A stretch of 64,000 bases of DNA from an uncultured Sphingomonadaceae bacterium. Lineage in GTDB: Bacteria > Pseudomonadota > Alphaproteobacteria > Sphingomonadales > Sphingomonadaceae. The translations under genes were made by a program, and so were the position numbers. The number at the start of each line of letters is the position of its first letter. Within the stretch, counting starts at the first letter, position 1. This document shows positions 57,678 through 64,000 of the stretch, in pieces. The notes beneath the pieces were generated by a model. The model made no database searches. It was given only the letters and a program-made list of their open reading frames with translations, and was not told where the DNA came from. The DNA lies in contig CANLCX010000001.1 of NCBI GenBank assembly GCA_947489315.1, positions 809,501 through 873,500 of the forward strand, in the 5' to 3' direction.

Positions 57678-58604
57678 TCAAAAATTGACCCGGTCACCGC
57701 CTTTAAGGGCAAGAAGCTCGCGTGCTTCTGTTGGCGTTGCTGGTTCAAGGTTCATTTCCGCAAGAATCCTGACAATCTTGGCGACCTGTTCCGCATTTGA
57801 ACTGGCAAGCTTGCCCGGCCCAATCGAAAGGCTGTCTTCCAAGCCAACCCGGACATTGCCGCCTAACATTGCTGCTTGTGTGATAACGGGCATTTGGTGA
57901 CGGCCTGCTCCCAGTGCAGACCAGATATAGTCCTTGCCAAACAGGCGGTCAGCAGTTCGGCGCATGAACACCACATTGTCGAGATCAGGACCGATGCCTC
58001 CCAACAGACCAAAAATACTCTGAATGAAGAAAGGCGGTTTAGCGATCCCTTTGTCTACGAAATGGGCGAGATTATAAAGATGCCCGATGTCATAACATTC
58101 ATGTTCAAACCGCGTCCCATGATCGGCGAGCAATTCATAATTGCGGGCGATGTCGGCAAATGTATTGCGGAAAATGAACTTTTCGCTGTCCGCTATATAT
58201 TGCTTTTCCCACGGGAATTTCCATTCGGTGACTTTTCCGCCCATGCCGTGAAAAGCGAAGTTCATGCTACCCATATTCAGGGAACACATTTCGGGTGAGA
58301 ATGCCAGCGCAGCGGCAAGGCGATCTTCAGGCTCCATATCGGGGCTGCCACCCGTCGTGATATTCACCACGGCATCGGTGCTTTGTTTGATGACAGGCAA
58401 AAACTGGTTGTAAACGTCGGGGCTGCCAGTGGGAGCGCCTGTTTCAGGATCGCGCGCATGCAAATGAAGGATGGAAGCACCCGCTTCAGCAGCTTCAATG
58501 GCTTGATGCGCTATATCGGCCGGCTTATATGGCAGTGCATCGGAGAGCGTTGGCGTATGTATACCCCCGGTAATGGCGCATGTGATGACGACTTTGTTTT
58601 TCAT
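57678..58604 (-). CDS. Beta-keto acid cleavage enzyme (BKACE, DUF849)
   Basis: A 308-residue zinc-dependent TIM barrel. KVVITCAITGGIHTPTLSD is the family opening, and His47 and His49 in ILHLHARDPETGAPTG are the zinc ligands. BKACE enzymes react a beta-keto acid with acetyl-CoA to give acetoacetate and a new acyl-CoA; known members act on 3-keto-5-aminohexanoate or dehydrocarnitine. The substrate here is unknown. ATG 58604 overlaps the MFS stop (ATGA) and has GGAAAGG upstream, so the longer frame to 58646 is not used. The adjoining CoA-transferase can use the acetoacetate. Confidence 0.93.
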   Translation of the reverse strand: MKNKVVITCAITGGIHTPTLSDALPYKPADIAHQAIEAAEAGASILHLHARDPETGAPTGSPDVYNQFLPVIKQSTDAVVNITTGGSPDMEPEDRLAAALAFSPEMCSLNMGSMNFAFHGMGGKVTEWKFPWEKQYIADSEKFIFRNTFADIARNYELLADHGTRFEHECYDIGHLYNLAHFVDKGIAKPPFFIQSIFGLLGGIGPDLDNVVFMRRTADRLFGKDYIWSALGAGRHQMPVITQAAMLGGNVRVGLEDSLSIGPGKLASSNAEQVAKIVRILAEMNLEPATPTEARELLALKGGDRVNF

Positions 58605-59803
58605 GAAGATACCTTTCCAGGATGAGTTTCTTTGAGCCCCAAACAAAGAACAACGCCGACGGCCATCATGATGATCGGCATCCAGAGAATTTGATCAATT
58701 CCAAAATTTTGGGCAATCTGACCGCCGATAATGGGGGCCAATCCTCCGCCCAGTATTTCGCCTGCCGCGATAACCATTCCCGATGCAGTGGTCATAAGTG
58801 CCACGGGAACAGTCTCGGTGGCGATTGGACCGACAGTCATTGTGATAAGCGCGTTATTACAAAAATGGATGAGGAAAAGCACGGCGAACAATGCTGGCAC
58901 GCTGGGTCCAATTGAACCCAGCATCATCAATCCGATAAGTGCTCCAACCGAGCCGATTAGCATCACGGGTTTTCTGCCTATCTTGTCCGATAATGTAGCC
59001 AAGATGATCGTGCCGGTCATGGCACCAAAGCCAATCGACGACATAATGCCTCCCATCTCAAGGTCGCTCATTTTTAGATGATCAACAAGATAGCTTGGCA
59101 TAAAAGCGCTGGTGATGATCAGGCAGGTTAGCCAGCAGAACATTCCGCCCATCAAAATCCAGATGTTGCGATGTTGCAAGACGGCCTTCCAGTCATCCAT
59201 GCTAGTTGTTTCTTTTACCCTTTTGGTTGCTTCCGGGATGATACGCCATGTTGCCCAGGCAATAAGCAGCCCGGGGATAGTGAAGATCAGGAAAATATAG
59301 CGCCAATCGACGCCTTCACGCAGCAGAAAGCCAACCAGCAATGGCGAAAGACCAAGTCCGAAAAGCACCAACATTGTTTGCTGGAATCCCACGTTGCGAC
59401 CATGTCGTTCTGGCGGCGATGCATTGACGGTGGCGGCTATACTGGCGGGCGTGAATGCTCCATCAGCGAACCCCATAACCACCCTAACGAGCAGCAATCC
59501 GCCAAGACCCGCAGCGAGGCCGCTGCCACCAATTAGCAGTGAAAATACAATCAAAGAACCCACCAATACGCGCCGCTGACCGATGCGATCAGAGAGGTTC
59601 CCCATGATCAACGCGGCGACGCCCCAGGCAAGCGCCAAAGCTCCCGTTATCGTTCCAATATCACCATAATCCAGTCCGAGATCCTTCGCTATCGTCGGAT
59701 ACATGGTGGAAATGAGAAAACGGTCTATGCCCACAAGGCCAAAACCAAGTGACAATATGGTGACTGCTTTTATTTCTTTCGACGTCACAGGATTTTTGCT
59801 CAT
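58601..59803 (-). CDS. MFS transporter of the catabolic operon
   Basis: A 400-residue carrier with twelve membrane segments. GNLSDRIGQRRVLVGSL is MFS motif A and LSDKIGRKPVMLIGS its repeat in the second half. It resembles carriers for carboxylates and aromatic acids. It overlaps its neighbours by 4 bases on both sides (ATGA), so it is firmly part of the pathway operon and is the likely importer of the desulfated acid into the cytoplasm (inference). Confidence 0.9.
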   Translation of the reverse strand: MSKNPVTSKEIKAVTILSLGFGLVGIDRFLISTMYPTIAKDLGLDYGDIGTITGALALAWGVAALIMGNLSDRIGQRRVLVGSLIVFSLLIGGSGLAAGLGGLLLVRVVMGFADGAFTPASIAATVNASPPERHGRNVGFQQTMLVLFGLGLSPLLVGFLLREGVDWRYIFLIFTIPGLLIAWATWRIIPEATKRVKETTSMDDWKAVLQHRNIWILMGGMFCWLTCLIITSAFMPSYLVDHLKMSDLEMGGIMSSIGFGAMTGTIILATLSDKIGRKPVMLIGSVGALIGLMMLGSIGPSVPALFAVLFLIHFCNNALITMTVGPIATETVPVALMTTASGMVIAAGEILGGGLAPIIGGQIAQNFGIDQILWMPIIMMAVGVVLCLGLKETHPGKVSS

Positions 59804-60714
59804 GCCTTCGCCCTCTCATTTTGCGCTTTGACGAGATGCTCAAAAAGATCACCGCGAAGAGTCGCCATTTCACCTTCCGACCATGACCTGAAGCCTTCTC
59901 CGGATTTAAAGCCCAGTTTTCCAGCGTTGATTTGTTCTTCAAGGAACGGGTTCGGCCCGCTGCTGGTATCAAGTTCCGGCATAATCGTGCGATGGATATC
60001 CAGCGTTAAATCCAGTCCCACTAAATCTGCATTTTCAAGCGGGCCCAAAACCGGAAGGCGCAATCCGAAGCTGTTTTTGACACAATCGTCGAGCGTTTGT
60101 GCATCACAGACTCCTTCCGCAACCATGGCAATGGCTTCCCGCCATAGGGCATGTTGCAAGCGGTTTGCCACGAAACCGGGTACATCCTTTTTCACATGTG
60201 CTGGTTTTTTACCGATGTCGGTGAGGATTGACATTGTAGTGCTGATTGTATCGTCGGACGTTTGCTCGCCTTGAATAACCTCCACAAGAGGAATAAGCAC
60301 GGCCGGATTCCACCAATGGGTTCCAACGATACGATCAGCAGTTTCGAGCCCTTCGGCAATACTGCCAATGGGCATGACCGATGAGTTGCTGGCCAAAATG
60401 CATGAACGCGGCGCTTTGGCAACCAGATCGGCAAACATGTTTCGCTTAAGGTCAAGACGCTCGGGAATGGCCTCGGTCACGAAATCGGCTTGTCCAATCG
60501 CTTCGGCCAAGTCCGCCGTAGCAGTAATATTGGCCGACGCAGATGCGTCTGCTCCAATCCGCACCAAGTCTGCTTCTATTCGCTCAACTAGGGTCTTTCG
60601 AACTTCGTCAAATGGTTCAAAAACGCAAACTTCGTAGTTAGCAGCAGCAAATGTCTGAGCAATTCCGGCACCCATCAGGCCTCCGCCAATTACCGAGATG
60701 CGTTCATTACCCAT
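59800..60714 (-). CDS. 3-hydroxyacyl-CoA / hydroxy-acid dehydrogenase
   Basis: A 304-residue enzyme of the 3-hydroxyacyl-CoA dehydrogenase family. The NAD-binding motif is VIGGGLMGAGIAQTF; THWWNPAVLIPLVEV carries the catalytic His region, and DVPGFVANRLQHALWREA starts the C-terminal domain. The WWNP form, in place of FFNP, is found in lambda-crystallin-like branches acting on free hydroxy acids as well as CoA esters. It probably makes the beta-keto acid for BKACE. ATG 60714 has AGGA 7 bases upstream and is preferred over 60741. Confidence 0.9.
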   Translation of the reverse strand: MGNERISVIGGGLMGAGIAQTFAAANYEVCVFEPFDEVRKTLVERIEADLVRIGADASASANITATADLAEAIGQADFVTEAIPERLDLKRNMFADLVAKAPRSCILASNSSVMPIGSIAEGLETADRIVGTHWWNPAVLIPLVEVIQGEQTSDDTISTTMSILTDIGKKPAHVKKDVPGFVANRLQHALWREAIAMVAEGVCDAQTLDDCVKNSFGLRLPVLGPLENADLVGLDLTLDIHRTIMPELDTSSGPNPFLEEQINAGKLGFKSGEGFRSWSEGEMATLRGDLFEHLVKAQNERAKA

Positions 60715-60718
60715 GATC

Positions 60719-61519
60719 TTATCCTGCTGTGTATCCGCCATCGGCGTAGATGATGTGACCAGTATGGAAGTCTGACGCCCGGGAGCACAGGAACAGCAAA
60801 GGACCAGCCAGATCTTCCGGCTCCCCTAAGCGGCCAATTGGAACACGCGATAAAAACCCAGCGCGCACAGCTTTGGCGTCATCATTATCCTCAAACATCC
60901 AAGCGGTAACGGGTGATCGGAAGACCGTCGGAGCGATTGCATTGACTGTGATATCATATTTGCCCCATTCACAGCCCAATGCCTTAGTCATCCCATCTAC
61001 CGCCGATTTTGATGTGCAATAAGCGGAATAGCCAGCAGGATGCCCGAGTTTGCCTCGCGCTGAAGACGTGAAAACGACTTTACCGCCCGTAGCCTGCTTG
61101 ATCATCTGCGCTCCTGCCGCACGGGCAATCAGCCATGCGCCATCAACATTGGCAAGCATCACTTTGCTAAAGCGCTCCGGCGACATTTCCGTGATTGGGG
61201 AAACATCGTTGGTTCCAGATGCGACAACCAAAATATCAACACTGCCATAGGCTTCCAAAGCCGCAGCAATAATCGCGTTACAATCTTCTTCGGAATTTGG
61301 CCTCTTATTAACGGACACAGCTGAAACTCCCGCCGCCTCCAGTTCGGCCTGCAACGTGGCAAGACTTTCTGCATTGCCCGCTGTAACGGTTAACTTCGCT
61401 CCGGCATTGCCGAGTGTTGCACACACCACTTGCCCAAAAGCACCGGTTGCACCGATCACAACAGCGGACTTTCCGGCTATGTCAAACAAGCCCATCGGAT
61501 TAATTGCAGGTAAGGTCAT
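60719..61519 (-). CDS. Short-chain dehydrogenase/reductase (SDR)
   Basis: This 266-residue classical SDR has the cofactor motif GATGAFGQVVCATLG, catalytic Ser in VFTSSARG and Tyr/Lys in YSAYCTSK. It would oxidise or reduce an alcohol/ketone of the pathway substrate with NAD(P). Its start overlaps the cupin stop (ATGA at 61516-61519), and the next gene starts 4 bases after it ends. Substrate unknown. Confidence 0.92.
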   Translation of the reverse strand: MTLPAINPMGLFDIAGKSAVVIGATGAFGQVVCATLGNAGAKLTVTAGNAESLATLQAELEAAGVSAVSVNKRPNSEEDCNAIIAAALEAYGSVDILVVASGTNDVSPITEMSPERFSKVMLANVDGAWLIARAAGAQMIKQATGGKVVFTSSARGKLGHPAGYSAYCTSKSAVDGMTKALGCEWGKYDITVNAIAPTVFRSPVTAWMFEDNDDAKAVRAGFLSRVPIGRLGEPEDLAGPLLFLCSRASDFHTGHIIYADGGYTAG

Positions 61520-61866
61520 TTCGCTGGCTCCGGATAGGGCATCACCACCAGCATCGTTGCGACGGCATTGCTTTCGTTGCGAATTTCACGGGCTTCGTCT
61601 CCTGGAATGAAACAACTGTCGAGTTTGTTCAGCACGTGTTTTGTGCCGTCACCCAATTCGATTGTGATCTCGCCTTCCAGAACGACATATATTTTTTCCA
61701 GTGGACTAGTATCCATCGAAGCCCCGCCGCCCGGAAGAAAGTGGGAGAGGCCAGTCCAGGCGAATGATGCGGAACTGGCATCAAATCCCTGCAAACGGAG
61801 CCCGCGCATATCAAAATGCTTGGGCGCCTCATAAGGCTTAGCCTCGGCAAAGCGTGTAATCTCCAT
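61516..61866 (-). CDS. Cupin domain protein
   Basis: A 116-residue single cupin. The motif LPGGGASMDTSPLEKIYVVLEGEITIEL takes the place of cupin motif 1, but the usual metal His pair is replaced by Ser/Leu-Glu. FIPGDEAREIRNES stands for motif 2, also without a His. Metal binding is therefore doubtful, and it may be a ligand-binding or isomerase-like protein. A GGGAGGGG box lies before the ATG. It lies between the cyclase-family gene and the SDR in the same operon. Confidence 0.85.
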   Translation of the reverse strand: MEITRFAEAKPYEAPKHFDMRGLRLQGFDASSASFAWTGLSHFLPGGGASMDTSPLEKIYVVLEGEITIELGDGTKHVLNKLDSCFIPGDEAREIRNESNAVATMLVVMPYPEPAK

Positions 61867-61890
61867 TAGGCCCCTCCCAACTCTAACAAG

Positions 61891-62760
61891 CTATTCGTCT
61901 TTGCCGGTTTCGATCCGGAAATTGCCGGTCGGATCAACAATTGCGACCAGACGAACGATACACCCATCGCCTTTTTTCCAGCGCCATGGGAATGCCGCGA
62001 ATGTCACACGTTTACCGGTGACCTTATCGATGTCACCGCCCACATTCTCAAAACCAAGAATGCCGTTTGACAAGATCGCGTTGTGACAAGGCTCCCAATG
62101 TGGGAAATCCTCAATAACCTTGCGGCCGGTTTCCTGCTCATATTCCAGATTGAGCGCGGGCAGCAGACCATTTGGCGCTCCTGGCCCGTGTGGGCCAATG
62201 GCAGTTCCCAATGGATGATCAAGCGCTTGGGTATCATTCCCAACCATCTTGACTTTCTTCTCGACAAACCAGTCACCAGCGCTTTTGTAAAAGCCCGGCG
62301 AATATCCATAATATTGCTGATTATCGCCGTAATATTTATGCCAGCCGGTATTCACGATGACGATATCGCCCTCACGAATTTGCGGGCGCGCATTTTCCAG
62401 ATCTTCCGCAGTAATGACTTCCCATTTTTTCTTAGGGATAGAAACTACGACGCCGGTTCCAAAGAAATATGGCAGAGGAACTTCATCCATAAATGGCGTG
62501 CCAGGAACAACATGCGCAGGCGCATCAATATGGGTTCCCGAATGCATCACGGTCGTGATTTTTTGAGTCAGGACCCCTGATTTGGACATGCCATGCAGAC
62601 GTTCGATTTTGACGTCCTCAAAATAGGGCCAGCATGGTTGGCCAAGCCCCCATGGATGGCTCAGGTCATAAAACTCCAAACCCATGCTGTTGAGCAAGTT
62701 TGATTCTTTAAATTGGCAAAGACTTTCATCACGCCAGTCGCCTTCTTCCCATCCGGGCAT
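61891..62760 (-). CDS. Cyclase family protein (putative metal-dependent hydrolase)
   Basis: A 289-residue protein of the cyclase/kynurenine formamidase-like family. HSGTHIDAPAHVVPG carries the metal-binding HxGTHxD motif, and GDIVIVNTGWHKYYG is typical. Family members hydrolyse amides or lactones or cyclise/dehydrate acids. First gene of the pathway operon; GGAGAG precedes the ATG. Its promoter and a perfect 15-bp palindrome lie in the gap shared with the IclR gene. Likely acts on the imported acid or lactone (inference). Confidence 0.88.
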   Translation of the reverse strand: MPGWEEGDWRDESLCQFKESNLLNSMGLEFYDLSHPWGLGQPCWPYFEDVKIERLHGMSKSGVLTQKITTVMHSGTHIDAPAHVVPGTPFMDEVPLPYFFGTGVVVSIPKKKWEVITAEDLENARPQIREGDIVIVNTGWHKYYGDNQQYYGYSPGFYKSAGDWFVEKKVKMVGNDTQALDHPLGTAIGPHGPGAPNGLLPALNLEYEQETGRKVIEDFPHWEPCHNAILSNGILGFENVGGDIDKVTGKRVTFAAFPWRWKKGDGCIVRLVAIVDPTGNFRIETGKDE

Positions 62761-62787
62761 AGCTTTCTCTCCATGCTATATTTATTG

Positions 62788-62802
62788 AACCACATTGTGG
62801 TT
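62788..62802. promoter_or_regulatory. Candidate IclR operator at the pathway operon
   Basis: AACCACA-T-TGTGGTT is a perfect 7+7 inverted repeat. It lies 28 bases upstream of the cyclase-family start and just downstream of the predicted transcription start (about 62811), a position that blocks RNA polymerase when occupied. Confidence 0.6.
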
Positions 62803-62817
62803 TATATGAATTGCATG

Positions 62818-62846
62818 GTGATATGGTCTGATATTCTTATTGTCAA
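62818..62846 (-). promoter_or_regulatory. Promoter of the pathway operon
   Basis: On the minus strand a perfect TTGACA (62841-62846) is followed after 17 bases by TATCAC (62818-62823). Transcription would start near 62811 and run into the palindrome at 62788-62802. A second TTGACA on the plus strand (62864-62869) may serve iclR, with an AACCACA half-site at 62871-62877 in its spacer region; its -10 box is weak. Confidence 0.55.
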
Positions 62847-62944
62847 TGGTGGTTGGTTACAATTTGACAAAACCACACTGACTAAAATGATGATGGGGAA
62901 AATTGTTCGTTCCCCGTTTAGATGGGTTGACTATCAATCAGGTG

Positions 62945-62959
62945 TACCGCATTGTGGTA
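62945..62959. promoter_or_regulatory. Candidate IclR operator at its own gene
   Basis: TACCGCA-T-TGTGGTA is a 7+7 inverted repeat with one mismatch, sharing CATTGTGGT with the site at 62788. It lies 31 bases ahead of the chosen iclR start and suggests that the regulator controls its own synthesis. Confidence 0.55.
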
Positions 62960-62989
62960 TAAATAAACATATTAATGAGACAAGTGAAC

Positions 62990-63790
62990 ATGAGCAACGA
63001 CGAATCGTCAAACAATAAGGCTGGCACTCCAAGCAAGCGCGGCGGTATTCAGGTCATCGCGAGAGCGGCGATGATCCTTAGGACGTTGGAAGATGAAGCA
63101 GATGGACTGAGCCTGGGTGAAATTGCGGCCCGCGTAGATCTAGCCCGATCTACTGTTCAACGCATAGTCGCCGCTTTGGCCGATGAACAAATGCTCATCG
63201 CCGCCTCACCAAAATCGCGGGTAAAGCTCGGTCCTGCTCTGATCAGGCTGGCGCGGGCGACAAACATAGAAATCGAACAAATTGTCCATCCAATCATGGA
63301 AGCAATCAGCCGAGAAATAAACGAGACTATCGATCTCTCTGTCGTTCAAGGAAAGTCGGCAGTCTTTATCGATCAGGTGCTGGGTACACATAGGTTGCGG
63401 GCTGTGTCTGCTGTTGGGGAACGGTTCCCGCTTCATTGCACAGCATGCGGAAAAGCCCTCCTGTCCGCCATACCCGCAAAGAATCTCGATAAAATCCTCG
63501 CTTCTGATCTCCAGCAGTTTACAGAAAATACCATCACCGATCCGGATCGACTTCGAGAGCAAATCGCGAAAATGAAAAATGGCGATCCTGCGATAGATAA
63601 TGAAGAACATACCGAAGGTATTTGCGCGATCGGCATGGCCTTTACAGATCCGTTGGACCGCATTTTCGCAATCTCTATCCCTGTTCCAACCAATCGATTC
63701 AAACGCAATAAAGACATACTACAAGAAGCACTGCTCGATTGTCGTAGTCAGATTGTAGCGACGTTGGGAGAGATGCGAGGAGCAGACTAG
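62990..63790 (+). CDS. IclR family transcriptional regulator
   Basis: A regulator of about 266 residues. The N-terminal winged helix is seen in VIARAAMILRTLEDE and LSLGEIAARVDLARSTVQRIVAAL; the C-terminal IclR effector domain has RLRAVSAVGERFPLHCTACGKALLS and GICAIGMAF. It is divergent from the pathway operon, and palindromes flank both starts. An intermediate of the pathway is the expected effector. ATG 62975 is an alternative start; neither has a strong ribosome binding site. Confidence 0.92.
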   Translation: MSNDESSNNKAGTPSKRGGIQVIARAAMILRTLEDEADGLSLGEIAARVDLARSTVQRIVAALADEQMLIAASPKSRVKLGPALIRLARATNIEIEQIVHPIMEAISREINETIDLSVVQGKSAVFIDQVLGTHRLRAVSAVGERFPLHCTACGKALLSAIPAKNLDKILASDLQQFTENTITDPDRLREQIAKMKNGDPAIDNEEHTEGICAIGMAFTDPLDRIFAISIPVPTNRFKRNKDILQEALLDCRSQIVATLGEMRGAD

Positions 63791-63872
63791 CACCTCGCCG
63801 CACCGTCTAGCCTTAACCCGGCGCTTTTATATGCGACAGCCAACCTATGCCTTCGCATCTCAAAAAAGTTAT

Positions 63873-64000
63873 TCAGTCCGTGGGTGGCGGCCGTAGATTG
63901 TCGACCAACCGGAAACCGATATGATCGGTGCCAAGCCCACGTTCCTGAAACTGACGGGCAGAAGGCCGGTAGCGCGCGCAATAATTCTCTGCACAGAGGA
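63873..64000 (-). CDS. Formylglycine-generating enzyme (C-terminal end only)
   Basis: The last 42 residues are visible and read LCAENYCARYRPSARQF, then ERGLGTDHIGFRLVDN, before TGA. This is the C-terminal signature of FGE/SUMF1 proteins. The two Cys, four residues apart as in the copper-binding active site of known FGEs, are both present. FGE oxidises the Cys of CxPxR in sulfatases to formylglycine. Two such sulfatases are encoded in this window. The gene is convergent with iclR; most of it is outside the window. Confidence 0.85.
   Translation of the reverse strand, partial: LCAENYCARYRPSARQFQERGLGTDHIGFRLVDNLRPPPTD

Noticed and set aside
56292-60714. A carnitine degradation cluster (dehydrogenase plus BKACE)
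   Set aside because: No carnitine thioesterase, betaine genes or choline/carnitine ABC transporter are present; CoA-transferase, SDR, cyclase and sulfatases point elsewhere.

Overview
The window looks like chromosomal DNA of an alphaproteobacterium, most probably a marine or freshwater member of the Sphingomonadales (Sphingorhabdus/Parasphingorhabdus/Sphingopyxis type). The basis is gene order and style rather than any rRNA: an F1-only atpHAGDC operon, priA and a short transaldolase nearby, an rsmI-yraN-gshB run with a divergent LpoA-like lipoprotein, a valine-degradation operon, a FecR/TPR/outer-membrane protein coupled to a CHASE2 cyclase, and a TonB-receptor/sulfatase catabolic locus. This assignment is an inference. 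No rRNA, tRNA, CRISPR array, phage or complete insertion sequence was seen.

Layout. 1-7.9 kb: a partial DUF4019 gene; a TetR regulator divergent from a YciI / membrane protein / DHFR-like operon with a perfect inverted repeat between them; a relic of an amidohydrolase gene; a secreted S9 peptidase; a full-length secreted amidohydrolase; a small secreted protein and a DMT exporter. 8.2-14.7 kb: a valine/isobutyrate operon (acylating aldehyde dehydrogenase, polysaccharide deacetylase, acyl-CoA dehydrogenase, HIB-CoA hydrolase, enoyl-CoA hydratase, MmsB, small membrane protein). 14.7-30.9 kb: a lone CpaF ATPase, a second DMT transporter, atpHAGDC, ada plus a PEP-mutase-family gene, a TetA-like MFS, a membrane-anchored trypsin-like protease, priA, DUF4197 and transaldolase. 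Two copies of a double-hairpin repeat and other palindromes lie between genes. 31-34.4 kb: LpoA-like lipoprotein, rsmI, yraN, gshB. 34.5-39.9 kb: CHASE2 adenylate cyclase and its FecR/TPR/beta-barrel partner. 40-46 kb: an AttEFGH-type ABC export locus and small Sphingomonadales-style secreted proteins.

46-64 kb is the most interesting part, an apparent catabolic locus read almost entirely from the minus strand. It holds two lipoprotein sulfatases of the Cys (formylglycine) type and the 3' end of the formylglycine-generating enzyme at the right edge. It also holds a TonB-dependent receptor and a redox module: a Tat-exported FAD protein, a two-cluster ferredoxin, a bis-heme membrane NAD(P)H reductase and a small lipoprotein. 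A tightly coupled pathway operon completes it (cyclase-family hydrolase, cupin, SDR, hydroxyacyl dehydrogenase, MFS, BKACE, 3-oxoacid CoA-transferase A and B), with a divergent IclR regulator.

Proposed working (inference): a sulfated organic compound crosses the outer membrane through the receptor, is desulfated in the periplasm and may be reduced there by the flavoprotein module. It would then be imported by the MFS carrier, oxidised to a beta-keto acid, cleaved by BKACE with acetyl-CoA to acetoacetate plus an acyl-CoA, and the acetoacetate reactivated by the CoA-transferase. Palindromes resembling each other lie just downstream of predicted promoters for the pathway operon and the receptor gene, which suggests common IclR control.
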